This document shows positions 43,052-51,207 of a DNA stretch of 64,000 bases, piece by piece. This DNA is from Haloarcula hispanica ATCC 33960. Lineage in GTDB: Archaea > Halobacteriota > Halobacteria > Halobacteriales > Haloarculaceae. Positions within the stretch are counted from its first letter, which is position 1. Each line of letters begins with the position of its first letter. Location: assembly GCF_000223905.1 (NCBI RefSeq), contig NC_015948.1, positions 2,356,001-2,420,000 on the forward strand, in the 5' to 3' direction. The position numbers were made by a program, and so were the translations under genes. The notes under the pieces were generated by a model. It did no database searches. It was given only the letters and a program-made list of their open reading frames with translations, and had not been told where the DNA came from.

Positions 43052-46000
43052 ATGGCGATCGAAAATGTCGAGGACACCTGGTCAGCACAGGAACTGGACC
43101 TCGACCGACCGGACGTGGATGCGTACCGGGACCTGGCGGAAGCGCTTCGCTCGCGGGTCTCGGGTGGGGTCGAGTTCGACGAATACGCCCGGATTCTGTA
43201 CGCAACGGACGGGAGCATCTATCGCGCCGAACCAGCCGGGGTCGTGTACCCGACTGATACCGACGACGTGCGGGCGGCCGTCGAGGTGGCGACGAGCCAC
43301 GGCGTCCCGATCATGCCCCGCGGGACCGGGTCGTCGCTCGCCGGACAGACCGTCGGTCCGGGCTGTGTCGTGCTAGACCTGTCCCGGCACATGGACGGTA
43401 TCCTCGATATTCGGCCGGGCGAGCAGACGGCGCACATCCAGCCCGGCGTGGTGCAGGACGACCTGGACGACACGCTGGCCGAGTACGGCCTGAAGTTCGC
43501 GCCGGATCCGGCATCGTCGAACCGCGCCTCTGTCGGCGGCGGCATCGGAAACAACTCCACCGGCGCACACTCCGTCAGGTACGGCATCACCGACGCCTAC
43601 ACAGATGCGGTGAAAGCTGTCCTCTCTGACGGCTCACTCATCCACGCCCGCGAGGTCGTCATCGACTCGCCGGAGTGGGACGACATCGTGAGCAAAGACG
43701 ACCGCGAGGCCGACATCTATCAGACGGTCCGCGAAGTCGTCGAGGAGAACGCAAGCGAAATCGAGGACCGCTACCCTGACCTCAAGCGCCGGGTGTCTGG
43801 CTACAACCTCGACCGCGTTATCTACGAAAACGACGACGGCGAGCGCGTGCTGAACCTCGCGAAGCTGTTTGTCGGGAGCGAGGGGACCCTCGGGGTCATT
43901 GTCGAAGCCGAACTTTCGCTGGTGACCGTCCCCGAGGAGACCGCGCTGGCGCTGTACTGCTTTGACACGCTTCCCGATGCGATGCGGGCTGTCCCGGTCG
44001 CGCTTGACTACGATGTCAGCGCGGTCGAGTTGATGGACGACGAGATGTTCAGGCTCGCAGCCGGCTCCGACGGCTACGCCGAGTACGTCGACCCGATTCC
44101 GGACCGAGCGGCCGCGGCGTTGATGCTCGAATACGACTCGGAATTGCACGATGACTTCGAGGCGGCCATCGCGCGGACCAACGAACGGTTCCTCGATAAC
44201 GGAGCGGCCTTTGACGTGGTGGAAGCCTACACCGACGCCGACCAGGCTGACCTCTGGAAGCTCCGCAAAGCCGCGATTCCGCTCCTGATGTCCATGGACG
44301 GCGACCCCAAACCGTACCCGTTCATCGAGGACGCGACGGTCCCGCCCGCCGAACTGGCCGAGTACGTCGAGAAGTTCGAGGAGGTGCTGGCCGACCACGA
44401 CACCTCGGCCGCGTACTTCGCCCACGCCGGCTCCGGAACACTCCACATCCGCCCGATTCTCAACCTGAAGGAGGAATCCGGTATCGAAGACATGCACTCC
44501 ATCACCGACGACGTGACCGACCTCGTGCTCGAACACAATGGGTCGTTCTCCGGTGAGCACGGCGACGGGATGGCCCGGACGGAGTTCACGCCCAAGATGT
44601 ACGGCGAGGACCTCTGGGACGCGTTCAAGCAGGTCAAGACGGCCTTCGACCCGCAGTGGTGGATGCACCCGGGCAACGTCGTCTACCGCGATGACCCGGA
44701 CGATATCGGCCCAGACGCTGACCGGGGTGTCGGCGCGGACATGCGCGAGAATCTCCGGTACGGTCCTGACTACCAGTCCCTGGAGCCACAGACGACGCTC
44801 GACTTCGCGGACGAGGGCGGCTTCTCCGAGCTGGTCGAACTGTGTAACGGCTGTGGGACCTGCCGACAGACCGACGGGGACGTGATGTGTCCAACGTACC
44901 GCGCCTCGGAGGAGGAGGTCCAGACGACGCGCGGCCGTGCGAACCTCCTCCGGTCGGCTATCAGCGGCGACCTCAGCGAGGACGAGATTCACTCCGACCG
45001 CTTCCAGGAGGAAGTGCTCGACCTCTGTGTCGGCTGCAAGGGCTGCAAGAGCGACTGCCCGACCGGCGTCGACATGGCGAAACTCAAAACCGAGCTGAAA
45101 CACCAGCACCACGAAGCGGAGGGGGCCAGCCGCCGGGAGCGCCTGTTCGCCAACATCGACACGGCCTCGAAGGTCGGGTCGGCGCTGGCACCGGTCTCGA
45201 ACTGGGCGACGGACATCCCGGGCGCGCGGACCGTTATGCAGAAACTGTTCGGCATCGCGCCGGAGCGCGAACTCCCCACCTTCAGCCGGGAGACATTCCA
45301 AGACTGGTTCGATGCACGCGGTGGCTCGACCGTCTCGCGGGCCGAAGCCGACCGCAAAGTCCTGCTGTTCCCCGATACGTACACGAACTACTCGTACCCG
45401 ACGGCCGGCAAGGCCGCCGTCGAAACGCTGGAAGCCGCAGGCGTCCACGTCACCATTCCGGACAACACCGCGCCGTCCGGGCGAGCGGCTTACTCCACCG
45501 GAATGCTGGACCTGGCTCGCGAGCGGGCCGAGACGAACGCGAATCGGCTGTCGGATCGCGTCGCGGAGGGGTGGGACATCGTGTTCGTCGAGCCCTCCGA
45601 TGCCGTGATGTTCCAGGACGAGTACCGCGACCTGCTCGACGGCCCCGAAGTCTCGCGGGTGGCTGAGAGCGCCTACGGCGTGCTGGAGTATCTCGATACC
45701 TTCCGGCTCGACGACGCGCTGCCGGTCGAGGACCGGTCGCTCGGGGCCGCCGGCGCGGTCAGCTATCACGGCCACTGCAACCAGAAGGGGACCAACAAGG
45801 ATCACCACGCCGTCGGCGTCATGCGTCGCGTCGGCTACGAGGTCGACCCGCTCGATTCGACGTGCTGTGGCATGGCCGGAAGCTTCGGCTACCACGACGA
45901 GCACTACGATCTCTCGAAGACTATCGGCCGGCTGCTGTTCGATAAGGTCGAGGAGAGCGACGGCGACCGCGTCGTTGCCCCTGGTGGGTCCTGCCGCTCG

Positions 46001-46102
46001 CAGTTGGGTGACCGCGACGGCGTCGACGAGCTCCCGCCCCATCCTATCGAAGTTGTCGCCGAGCGACTACCAGACACAGCGACGACCTCACGGTCGGCGT
46101 GA
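43052..46102 (+). CDS. FAD-linked and Fe-S 2-hydroxyacid dehydrogenase (YdiJ/GlcD-GlpC type)
   Basis: A 1,016-residue fusion. The N-terminal FAD-binding PCMH domain (about 40-270) has MPRGTGSSLAGQTVG near 88-102; a FAD-oxidase C domain follows (to about 540). Next come two [4Fe-4S] motifs, CNGCGTCRQTDGDVMC near 597-612 and CVGCKGCKSDC near 661-671, and C-terminal CCG-type cysteine domains (GHCNQKG, TCCGMAGSFGYH near 936). The length and order equal those of E. coli YdiJ. Such enzymes oxidise D-lactate or D-2-hydroxyglutarate and pass electrons to the membrane. The LarA-like gene downstream favours a 2-hydroxyacid substrate. Confidence 0.93.
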   Translation: MAIENVEDTWSAQELDLDRPDVDAYRDLAEALRSRVSGGVEFDEYARILYATDGSIYRAEPAGVVYPTDTDDVRAAVEVATSHGVPIMPRGTGSSLAGQTVGPGCVVLDLSRHMDGILDIRPGEQTAHIQPGVVQDDLDDTLAEYGLKFAPDPASSNRASVGGGIGNNSTGAHSVRYGITDAYTDAVKAVLSDGSLIHAREVVIDSPEWDDIVSKDDREADIYQTVREVVEENASEIEDRYPDLKRRVSGYNLDRVIYENDDGERVLNLAKLFVGSEGTLGVIVEAELSLVTVPEETALALYCFDTLPDAMRAVPVALDYDVSAVELMDDEMFRLAAGSDGYAEYVDPIPDRAAAALMLEYDSELHDDFEAAIARTNERFLDNGAAFDVVEAYTDADQADLWKLRKAAIPLLMSMDGDPKPYPFIEDATVPPAELAEYVEKFEEVLADHDTSAAYFAHAGSGTLHIRPILNLKEESGIEDMHSITDDVTDLVLEHNGSFSGEHGDGMARTEFTPKMYGEDLWDAFKQVKTAFDPQWWMHPGNVVYRDDPDDIGPDADRGVGADMRENLRYGPDYQSLEPQTTLDFADEGGFSELVELCNGCGTCRQTDGDVMCPTYRASEEEVQTTRGRANLLRSAISGDLSEDEIHSDRFQEEVLDLCVGCKGCKSDCPTGVDMAKLKTELKHQHHEAEGASRRERLFANIDTASKVGSALAPVSNWATDIPGARTVMQKLFGIAPERELPTFSRETFQDWFDARGGSTVSRAEADRKVLLFPDTYTNYSYPTAGKAAVETLEAAGVHVTIPDNTAPSGRAAYSTGMLDLARERAETNANRLSDRVAEGWDIVFVEPSDAVMFQDEYRDLLDGPEVSRVAESAYGVLEYLDTFRLDDALPVEDRSLGAAGAVSYHGHCNQKGTNKDHHAVGVMRRVGYEVDPLDSTCCGMAGSFGYHDEHYDLSKTIGRLLFDKVEESDGDRVVAPGGSCRSQLGDRDGVDELPPHPIEVVAERLPDTATTSRSA

Positions 46103-46427
46103 TAGGAACATGGGCTGTTTGTCTGGACTCATACCCGAATAGGATGTTGTTTTCGGATATTTGGAGGTATATTTGGCAAAACACTTCGATATAACCGTTC
46201 GACAACTACAATCGGGATATATCTCCAGATAGTACGATGATAGCGCTCGAATATCACAGTATATAGAGTTTTATCAGCAGCTCTGCCTGTATTCAGGTCC
46301 ACCGCTTGTTCGGATCGAATCACATGCCCAAAGTAATACTGGTATAATATGTTGTAGTCGGAGAAACGGATGTACAGTTGTTAGAAATTGTTCCAGATGC
46401 ATGACGGGGACCGTCGTCACCCGACTG
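46103..46427. other. AT-rich convergent intergenic region
   Basis: These 325 bp are AT-rich. An imperfect inverted repeat (tggaggtatat at 46162-46172 and atatatctcca at 46217-46227, 10 of 11 pairs) and tandem copies of a TATTTGG-like word are present. A short minus-strand frame (46129-46323) has the wrong composition for a gene here. It may be the scar of an old insertion; no transposase sequence is recognisable. Confidence 0.4.
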
Positions 46428-47726
46428 TCAGTCCCGGGTAAACGACGCGGTGCCGTCGGTGAACGTGAGCGACTCGCGGCCGGTAACCTCGGCGGCGGTC
46501 GGCAGGTCCTCGACGAGCGGCTCGGAGACGTGCAGTTCGGACAGGTCCTGCGTGGTCTGTATCCAGACGATCCGGACGGTGTCGGGGTCGTAGCCACCGA
46601 GCGCGGACAGCGCCGTCCGGATGGCGAACTCATCGTCCGGCGCAACGAGGGGGAGCTTCGCCTTCGCCGTTGACCCGCTGGTGAGCGCGTTCGCGTACGT
46701 CTTCTGCAGGTCCAGCTGGTCAACCGCAGCCTGGCGGGTGATATCGGCCAAGCCGATGCCGTTGCCGTTGCCCTTCGTCGCCTCGGTGAGCCCGCGAGCG
46801 TACAGCAGTTTGATCGCCGGCTCGTCGGGGTCCGGCGCGTTGAGGACGCGGTAGCGGCCGATGACGTTCGTGTCCATCCCCGCGCCGGAGACGTCCTTAC
46901 CGAGTTCGTCGACGACGAGCAGGTCGATGTCGTCGACCGGAAGCGTCGCCATCTCGTCGTAGGCCTGCTCCAGCAACGCTGGCTCGCGGTCGGTGAACGA
47001 GCCCGCGGGAATCGCTTCGACGTGGGCCGTCTCCTCGTGGAAGTTCTCGACCAGCGCCACGCCGCCGACAAGCGGCAGTGCCGACTCGACAACCGGGAGT
47101 GCGGTTTCCAGCGCCTCCACGTACCCCTCCTTGATGGCTGTCGAGTGGAACGCTTTCGCGCCGTGTTGCTTCCCCAGCCCGACGACGGTCATTTTCGTCA
47201 GGCCGCTCTCGATGCGGCCGCTGTAGTTGGTGTGGGGCTTCACCCGGTTCACGACGACCACGGCATCCGCTTCCTGTGCCGCCGTCGAGACGTGGACCGG
47301 AAACTCGGTGTCACCGACAGTAACGGTGTCGACCTGTGCAGTGTCCATCCGGGCGTCGATGGGGGCATCCAGGCGTGATTCGGTGATACCAAGACTTTCC
47401 AGCACTTCGCGCTGGCCCTCGGGCGTTGCCCCGCCGTGGCTCCCCATCGCCGGGACGACGACTGGTTCGAAGCCCCGATCACGGATATCCGAAACGACAG
47501 TCTCGACGATGTCGTCGATACGGTGGATGCCACGGCTGCCGACGGCAACGGCAACAGTCGCACCCGCTTCCAGCCCGTCAAAGTCGAGGCGGTCGAGTTC
47601 GGTCCGCGCCGCGGCCGACGGGTCGTCGACGGCGGCCGTCTCCGGCTCGTACCGGACGCGAGCGAAGCCCGGCAGCGGCTGTGGGTCGATAAGGTGGTCC
47701 ACGTCGCCTCGGTCGGGGAAGTTCAT
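46428..47726 (-). CDS. LarA-like (lactate racemase domain, DUF2088) protein
   Basis: A 432-residue protein with the LarA N-domain pattern: VAVAVGSRGI near 60, VPAMGSHGGATPEGQ near 92 with a likely metal/cofactor His, and VVVNRVKPHTNYSG near 160 with a Lys-Pro-His, followed by a C-terminal LarA-like domain. LarA enzymes use a nickel-pincer cofactor to racemise or epimerise 2-hydroxyacids. The nickel-pincer biosynthesis genes (larB, larC, larE) are not in the window. Convergent with a 2-hydroxyacid dehydrogenase, it could feed the D-isomer to that enzyme. Substrate unproven. Confidence 0.8.
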   Translation of the reverse strand: MNFPDRGDVDHLIDPQPLPGFARVRYEPETAAVDDPSAAARTELDRLDFDGLEAGATVAVAVGSRGIHRIDDIVETVVSDIRDRGFEPVVVPAMGSHGGATPEGQREVLESLGITESRLDAPIDARMDTAQVDTVTVGDTEFPVHVSTAAQEADAVVVVNRVKPHTNYSGRIESGLTKMTVVGLGKQHGAKAFHSTAIKEGYVEALETALPVVESALPLVGGVALVENFHEETAHVEAIPAGSFTDREPALLEQAYDEMATLPVDDIDLLVVDELGKDVSGAGMDTNVIGRYRVLNAPDPDEPAIKLLYARGLTEATKGNGNGIGLADITRQAAVDQLDLQKTYANALTSGSTAKAKLPLVAPDDEFAIRTALSALGGYDPDTVRIVWIQTTQDLSELHVSEPLVEDLPTAAEVTGRESLTFTDGTASFTRD

Positions 47727-47849
47727 ATCGGAGGATCAGTGCCGAGCCATACAAAGACCGGGGTCGCCCAGCTCTATGGTGACCGGGGATACGGACATCG
47801 ACCCGAACGATCAGGAATGCCTACGACGGCAACCCCCAGACCGGCGCAG

Positions 47850-48980
47850 TCAGTCCTGTAACAGCAGTCGGACGGCGTCGGAAAGCTGGCCGACGCGGGC
47901 GGCGTGTTCGAAGGACTCGTCGCGGATACCGTTCGTGACGAGCGCGAACCCGACGTTCAGTTCGGGGTCGGCCCAGCCGAACGAACTCCCGAGGCCGGCG
48001 TGGCCGAACATGCGCTCTTTGCTGGCGGCCCCGAACATATCGGCGGCCAGCCCGCCGGTCCAGACGCCAAGGCCGTAGCGGGCCGGGCGCGATAGCGTGC
48101 CGTCGGACTCGGTTTCGGCGTGAGTCGTGGTCGCCTCGTCGACAGTCGCTTCGGTCAGCAGTTGCGTCCCGTCCAGCGACCCGCCGTTGGCGAGACAGGC
48201 GTAGAACCGGGCCATGTCCCGGGCCGTACCGATGCCGTTAGCCGCGGGGATCACTGCCCGGCGCATCGCTTCCTGATTAAATGCCCCGGCGGACGCGGCG
48301 GGGTCATCGAGCCCCTCGTCGACATCGTGACACCGCTCGAACGCCTCGTAGCCGGCCAGGGTCGCCACGTCGTCGGGCTCGTCATCCCGCAGACCGATAC
48401 CGGTGTGGTCCATCCCCAGCGGCTCGAACACGTTCTCCGCGACGTATGCTTCGACCGGCTGGCCGCTACAGCGGCGGATGAGTTCACCGACCAGCCAGCC
48501 GTAGTTGATAGCGTGATACGCCGGCGTCGTTCCGGGCTCGAACACGGGGTCGATGTCTTCCATCGCCGCGACGACGGCGTCCCAGTCGCCCCAGCTTTCG
48601 TACTGTTCGTCGAACGCACCGAAGGGGAGGCCGGCGGTGTGGCTGAGTACCTGCCGGACTGTAATCGATGCTTTCTGCGTGCCGTCGTCGGCAAACTCCG
48701 GCCAGTGCTCGACGACCCGGTCGTCGTAGTCGAGTTCGCCCTGCTCGACGAGCTGGTGCAGGCCGACACCGACGAACGGCTTCGTACAGGAGAACAGCAC
48801 GTGGCGCGTCTCGGGCGTCGTTTCGTCACCGTCGGGACCCGTGGAACCGCCGGCGAAGTCGACGACGAGGTCCCCGTCGACGTACACCGCCAGCTGTGCG
48901 CCGTGGTGCAGTCCGACCTCGAGTTGTCGGTCGAACTGAGCCCGGAGCTGTTCGATGGCGTCTGCGCTGAGTTGTGGCAT
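47850..48980 (-). CDS. Serine hydrolase, beta-lactamase/EstB family
   Basis: A 376-residue class C beta-lactamase-like hydrolase. The nucleophile is S64 in SCTKP (SxxK motif), the second motif is Y155 in YHAINYG, and GHAGLGSSFGW near the C-terminus replaces the KTG box. There is no signal peptide, so it probably acts in the cytoplasm as an esterase or peptidase. Length is normal for EstB-type esterases. It starts at ATG 48980, divergent from an IclR-family regulator; the shared region is 111 bp, so co-regulation is possible. The substrate is unknown. Confidence 0.88.
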   Translation of the reverse strand: MPQLSADAIEQLRAQFDRQLEVGLHHGAQLAVYVDGDLVVDFAGGSTGPDGDETTPETRHVLFSCTKPFVGVGLHQLVEQGELDYDDRVVEHWPEFADDGTQKASITVRQVLSHTAGLPFGAFDEQYESWGDWDAVVAAMEDIDPVFEPGTTPAYHAINYGWLVGELIRRCSGQPVEAYVAENVFEPLGMDHTGIGLRDDEPDDVATLAGYEAFERCHDVDEGLDDPAASAGAFNQEAMRRAVIPAANGIGTARDMARFYACLANGGSLDGTQLLTEATVDEATTTHAETESDGTLSRPARYGLGVWTGGLAADMFGAASKERMFGHAGLGSSFGWADPELNVGFALVTNGIRDESFEHAARVGQLSDAVRLLLQD

Positions 48981-49074
48981 ACCTTGTCTTGGCTCCGGCG
49001 AGATAATAGAAGTTAGGTTCTGTTCGGTCGCGGAATCGAGCAGCGGACGGCTATTGATTGCGTTCGAGCTGTCA

Positions 49075-49087
49075 GACCATCATGGTC
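49075..49087. repeat. Palindrome directly upstream of the second IclR gene
   Basis: The arms GACCAT and ATGGTC flank one base and end 4 bp before ATG 49092. Its position fits an operator for autoregulation, as for the first IclR gene, but the sequence is different. Confidence 0.55.
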
Positions 49088-49091
49088 GATT

Positions 49092-49901
49092 ATGCGAAAC
49101 GTTGATGTCACTAAGCGGTCACAACTCCGTATGCTCGAAAACAAGAACGGAACGTCCGAGGTATCAACGACCCGGACGTCGTTCGAGATTCTGGCGCTGA
49201 TTCGGGACGCGGGAGGCGCGACAATTGCGGAGATTCGGGCGGAGACGGACCTGGCCAAGAGCACGGTGTATCGGCACCTCAAGACGCTGCACGACATGGA
49301 CTATCTCGTCGAGGAGGACGGGGAGTACCGGCTCTCGCTGCGGTTTCTGCAACTCAGCGAACCGCCGCGGATACGGCGGCCGGGCTATATCGTCGCCAAA
49401 CAGAAAGTCATCGAACTGGCGATAGAGACCGACGAGCGGGCGCTGTTTCTGGTCGAAGAGGGCTTCGAGGGCGTGTATCTCCATCGAGCCGGCGGCCGGA
49501 ATCCCCTGCAGAGCGACACGATGATCGGCAAACGCCGGCCGCTGCACGCGCTCGCCTCGGGAAAAGCCATCCTCGCGGAGTGGCCCGACGAACGCATCGA
49601 GGAGTTCGTCGAAACCACTGCCCTCGAAGAGTTGACGGCGAACACGATTACCGACCGGGACGCGCTGTTCGAGGAACTCGAACAGGTCCGCGAGCGGGGT
49701 TATGCGACCAACATGTCAGAACATATGGACGGCCTGCGGGCGGCTGGCGTGCCGGTGTACAACCACGAGGACGACCTCATCGGCGCGTTGAGCGTCTTCG
49801 GGCCGAATGGCCGGGTGAGCCAGGACGACATCGAATCGACGTACCCCGATCTGCTGGAACGGAAAGCCAGCGAGTTGAAGATCGACCTCACGTACGATTG
49901 A
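49092..49901 (+). CDS. IclR-family transcriptional regulator
   Basis: A 269-residue regulator with an N-terminal HTH (TIAEIRAETDLAKSTVYRHLKTLHDMDYL, about 44-72) and IclR effector domain (about 95-262: FLVEEGFEGVYLHRAG, GKRRPLHALASGKAIL, GLRAAGVPVYN). It is distinct from the regulator near aceB. ATG 49092 or ATG 49131 (MLENKNG) may be used. Neighbours are a serine hydrolase (divergent) and a glutaryl-CoA dehydrogenase-like gene (convergent), so control of acyl-CoA or ester catabolism is plausible but not shown. Confidence 0.88.
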   Translation: MRNVDVTKRSQLRMLENKNGTSEVSTTRTSFEILALIRDAGGATIAEIRAETDLAKSTVYRHLKTLHDMDYLVEEDGEYRLSLRFLQLSEPPRIRRPGYIVAKQKVIELAIETDERALFLVEEGFEGVYLHRAGGRNPLQSDTMIGKRRPLHALASGKAILAEWPDERIEEFVETTALEELTANTITDRDALFEELEQVRERGYATNMSEHMDGLRAAGVPVYNHEDDLIGALSVFGPNGRVSQDDIESTYPDLLERKASELKIDLTYD

Positions 49902-49961
49902 GAAGTACTGTTTCGAGTCAGCGGGGCCGTTCCGTATACCGGAAGAGATTCGACGGCCGCC

Positions 49962-51125
49962 CTACTCGAACGCCGGAATGCCGGTCAGATCGTGTCCGAG
50001 GATGAGCGAGTGGATGTCGTGCGTCCCCTCGTAGGTGTAGACGGTTTCGAGGTTCGTCAGGTGCCGCATCGGGGAGTAATCAGCAGTGATGCCGTTGCCG
50101 CCGAGCATCTCGCGGGCCACCCGTGACTGCTCGCGGGCCATCCGCGCGTTGTTGCGCTTGGCCATCGACACCTGTTCCGGGCGGAGGTCGCCGCGTTCCT
50201 TCAGGTCAGAGAGCCGGTGAGCGAGCAACTGGCCCAGCGATATCTGGGTCGCCATCTCCGCGAGCTTCTCCTGCTGGAGCTGGTAGCCGGCGATGGGCTT
50301 CCCGAACTGCTCGCGGTCAGTGGCGTACTCGTGGGCGGTCTCGAAACAGTCCATCGCGGCCCCGACCGTCCCCCAAGCGATGCCGTAGCGGGCCTGCGTG
50401 AGACAGGACAGCGGCCCCTTCATGCCCTCGACGCCCGGCAAAACGTTCTCCTCGGGGACGCGGGCGTTCTGGAGGCTGATCTCGCCCGTAATTGACGCGC
50501 GCAGCGAGAGCTTCTCGTCGATCTTGTTCGTCGTCACGCCGTCGCGGTCAGTCTCGACGAGGAAGCCCCGCACGGGGTCGCCGTCGGCGGACGTGACTTT
50601 TGCCCAGACCACTGCGAGGTCGCTGATGGGCGCGTTCGTAATCCATGTCTTCGAGCCGTTCAGGACGTAGCCGTCGGCGTCGCGCTCGGCCGTCGTCTCC
50701 ATCGCCGACGGGTTCGACCCGTGTTCGGGCTCGGTCAGACCGAAACAGCCCACCCGCTCGCCGCTGCCGAGCGCCGGCAACCACTCCTCCTTCTGGGCAT
50801 CGCTGCCGTAGGCGTGAATCGGGTACATGACGAGCGCACCCTGAACGCTGGCCATCGAGCGCAGGCCGCTGTCGCCGGCCTCCAGTTCCTGTAACAAGAG
50901 GCCGTAGGCTGTCTCGCTGAGTCCAGGCAACCCGTACCCGTCGAGGTTCGGTGCGTAGAACCCGAGTTCACCCATCTCGGTGATGAGGTCCGTCGGGAAC
51001 GTCCCGTCGATCCAGTGCTGGCCGACGTCCGGTTTGACTTCGTTCTCGACGAAGTCCCGGGCCGTGTCACGGACCATCCGCTCTTCCTCGCCGAGGTCGC
51101 CTTCGAGACCGAGGTAATCGATCAT
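49962..51125 (-). CDS. gcdH: Glutaryl-CoA dehydrogenase-like acyl-CoA dehydrogenase
   Basis: A 387-residue flavoenzyme. The acyl-CoA dehydrogenase fold is complete: N-terminal helices, the beta domain with GCFGLTEPEHGSNPSAME and GSKTWITNAP, and the C-terminal helices ending YEGTHDIHSLILG, which holds the catalytic Glu. The segment LTQARYGIAWGTVGAAMDC and the overall pattern match glutaryl-CoA dehydrogenases, which oxidise and decarboxylate glutaryl-CoA to crotonyl-CoA. The ATG at 51125 (MIDYLGLEG) is favoured over the frame's earlier codon because it begins the conserved region. It is divergent from the aldehyde dehydrogenase. Confidence 0.88.
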   Translation of the reverse strand: MIDYLGLEGDLGEEERMVRDTARDFVENEVKPDVGQHWIDGTFPTDLITEMGELGFYAPNLDGYGLPGLSETAYGLLLQELEAGDSGLRSMASVQGALVMYPIHAYGSDAQKEEWLPALGSGERVGCFGLTEPEHGSNPSAMETTAERDADGYVLNGSKTWITNAPISDLAVVWAKVTSADGDPVRGFLVETDRDGVTTNKIDEKLSLRASITGEISLQNARVPEENVLPGVEGMKGPLSCLTQARYGIAWGTVGAAMDCFETAHEYATDREQFGKPIAGYQLQQEKLAEMATQISLGQLLAHRLSDLKERGDLRPEQVSMAKRNNARMAREQSRVAREMLGGNGITADYSPMRHLTNLETVYTYEGTHDIHSLILGHDLTGIPAFE

Positions 51126-51207
51126 ATAGGATCTGTGGCCGGGGTTCAATTAAGCGTTTGCCTGCTGCCAAAGTGCTAAAAGTCCGTAGCGCTGTCGACA
51201 GCATGGA

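Noticed and set aside
43634-46042. An 802-codon open frame on the minus strand
   Set aside because: It lies fully antisense to the YdiJ-like gene. Long antisense frames are common in GC-rich haloarchaeal genes, and it has no recognisable domain.
46129-46323. A 64-codon minus-strand frame in the AT-rich gap
   Set aside because: It is Ile/Arg-rich and basic, unlike haloarchaeal proteins, with no promoter or motif.
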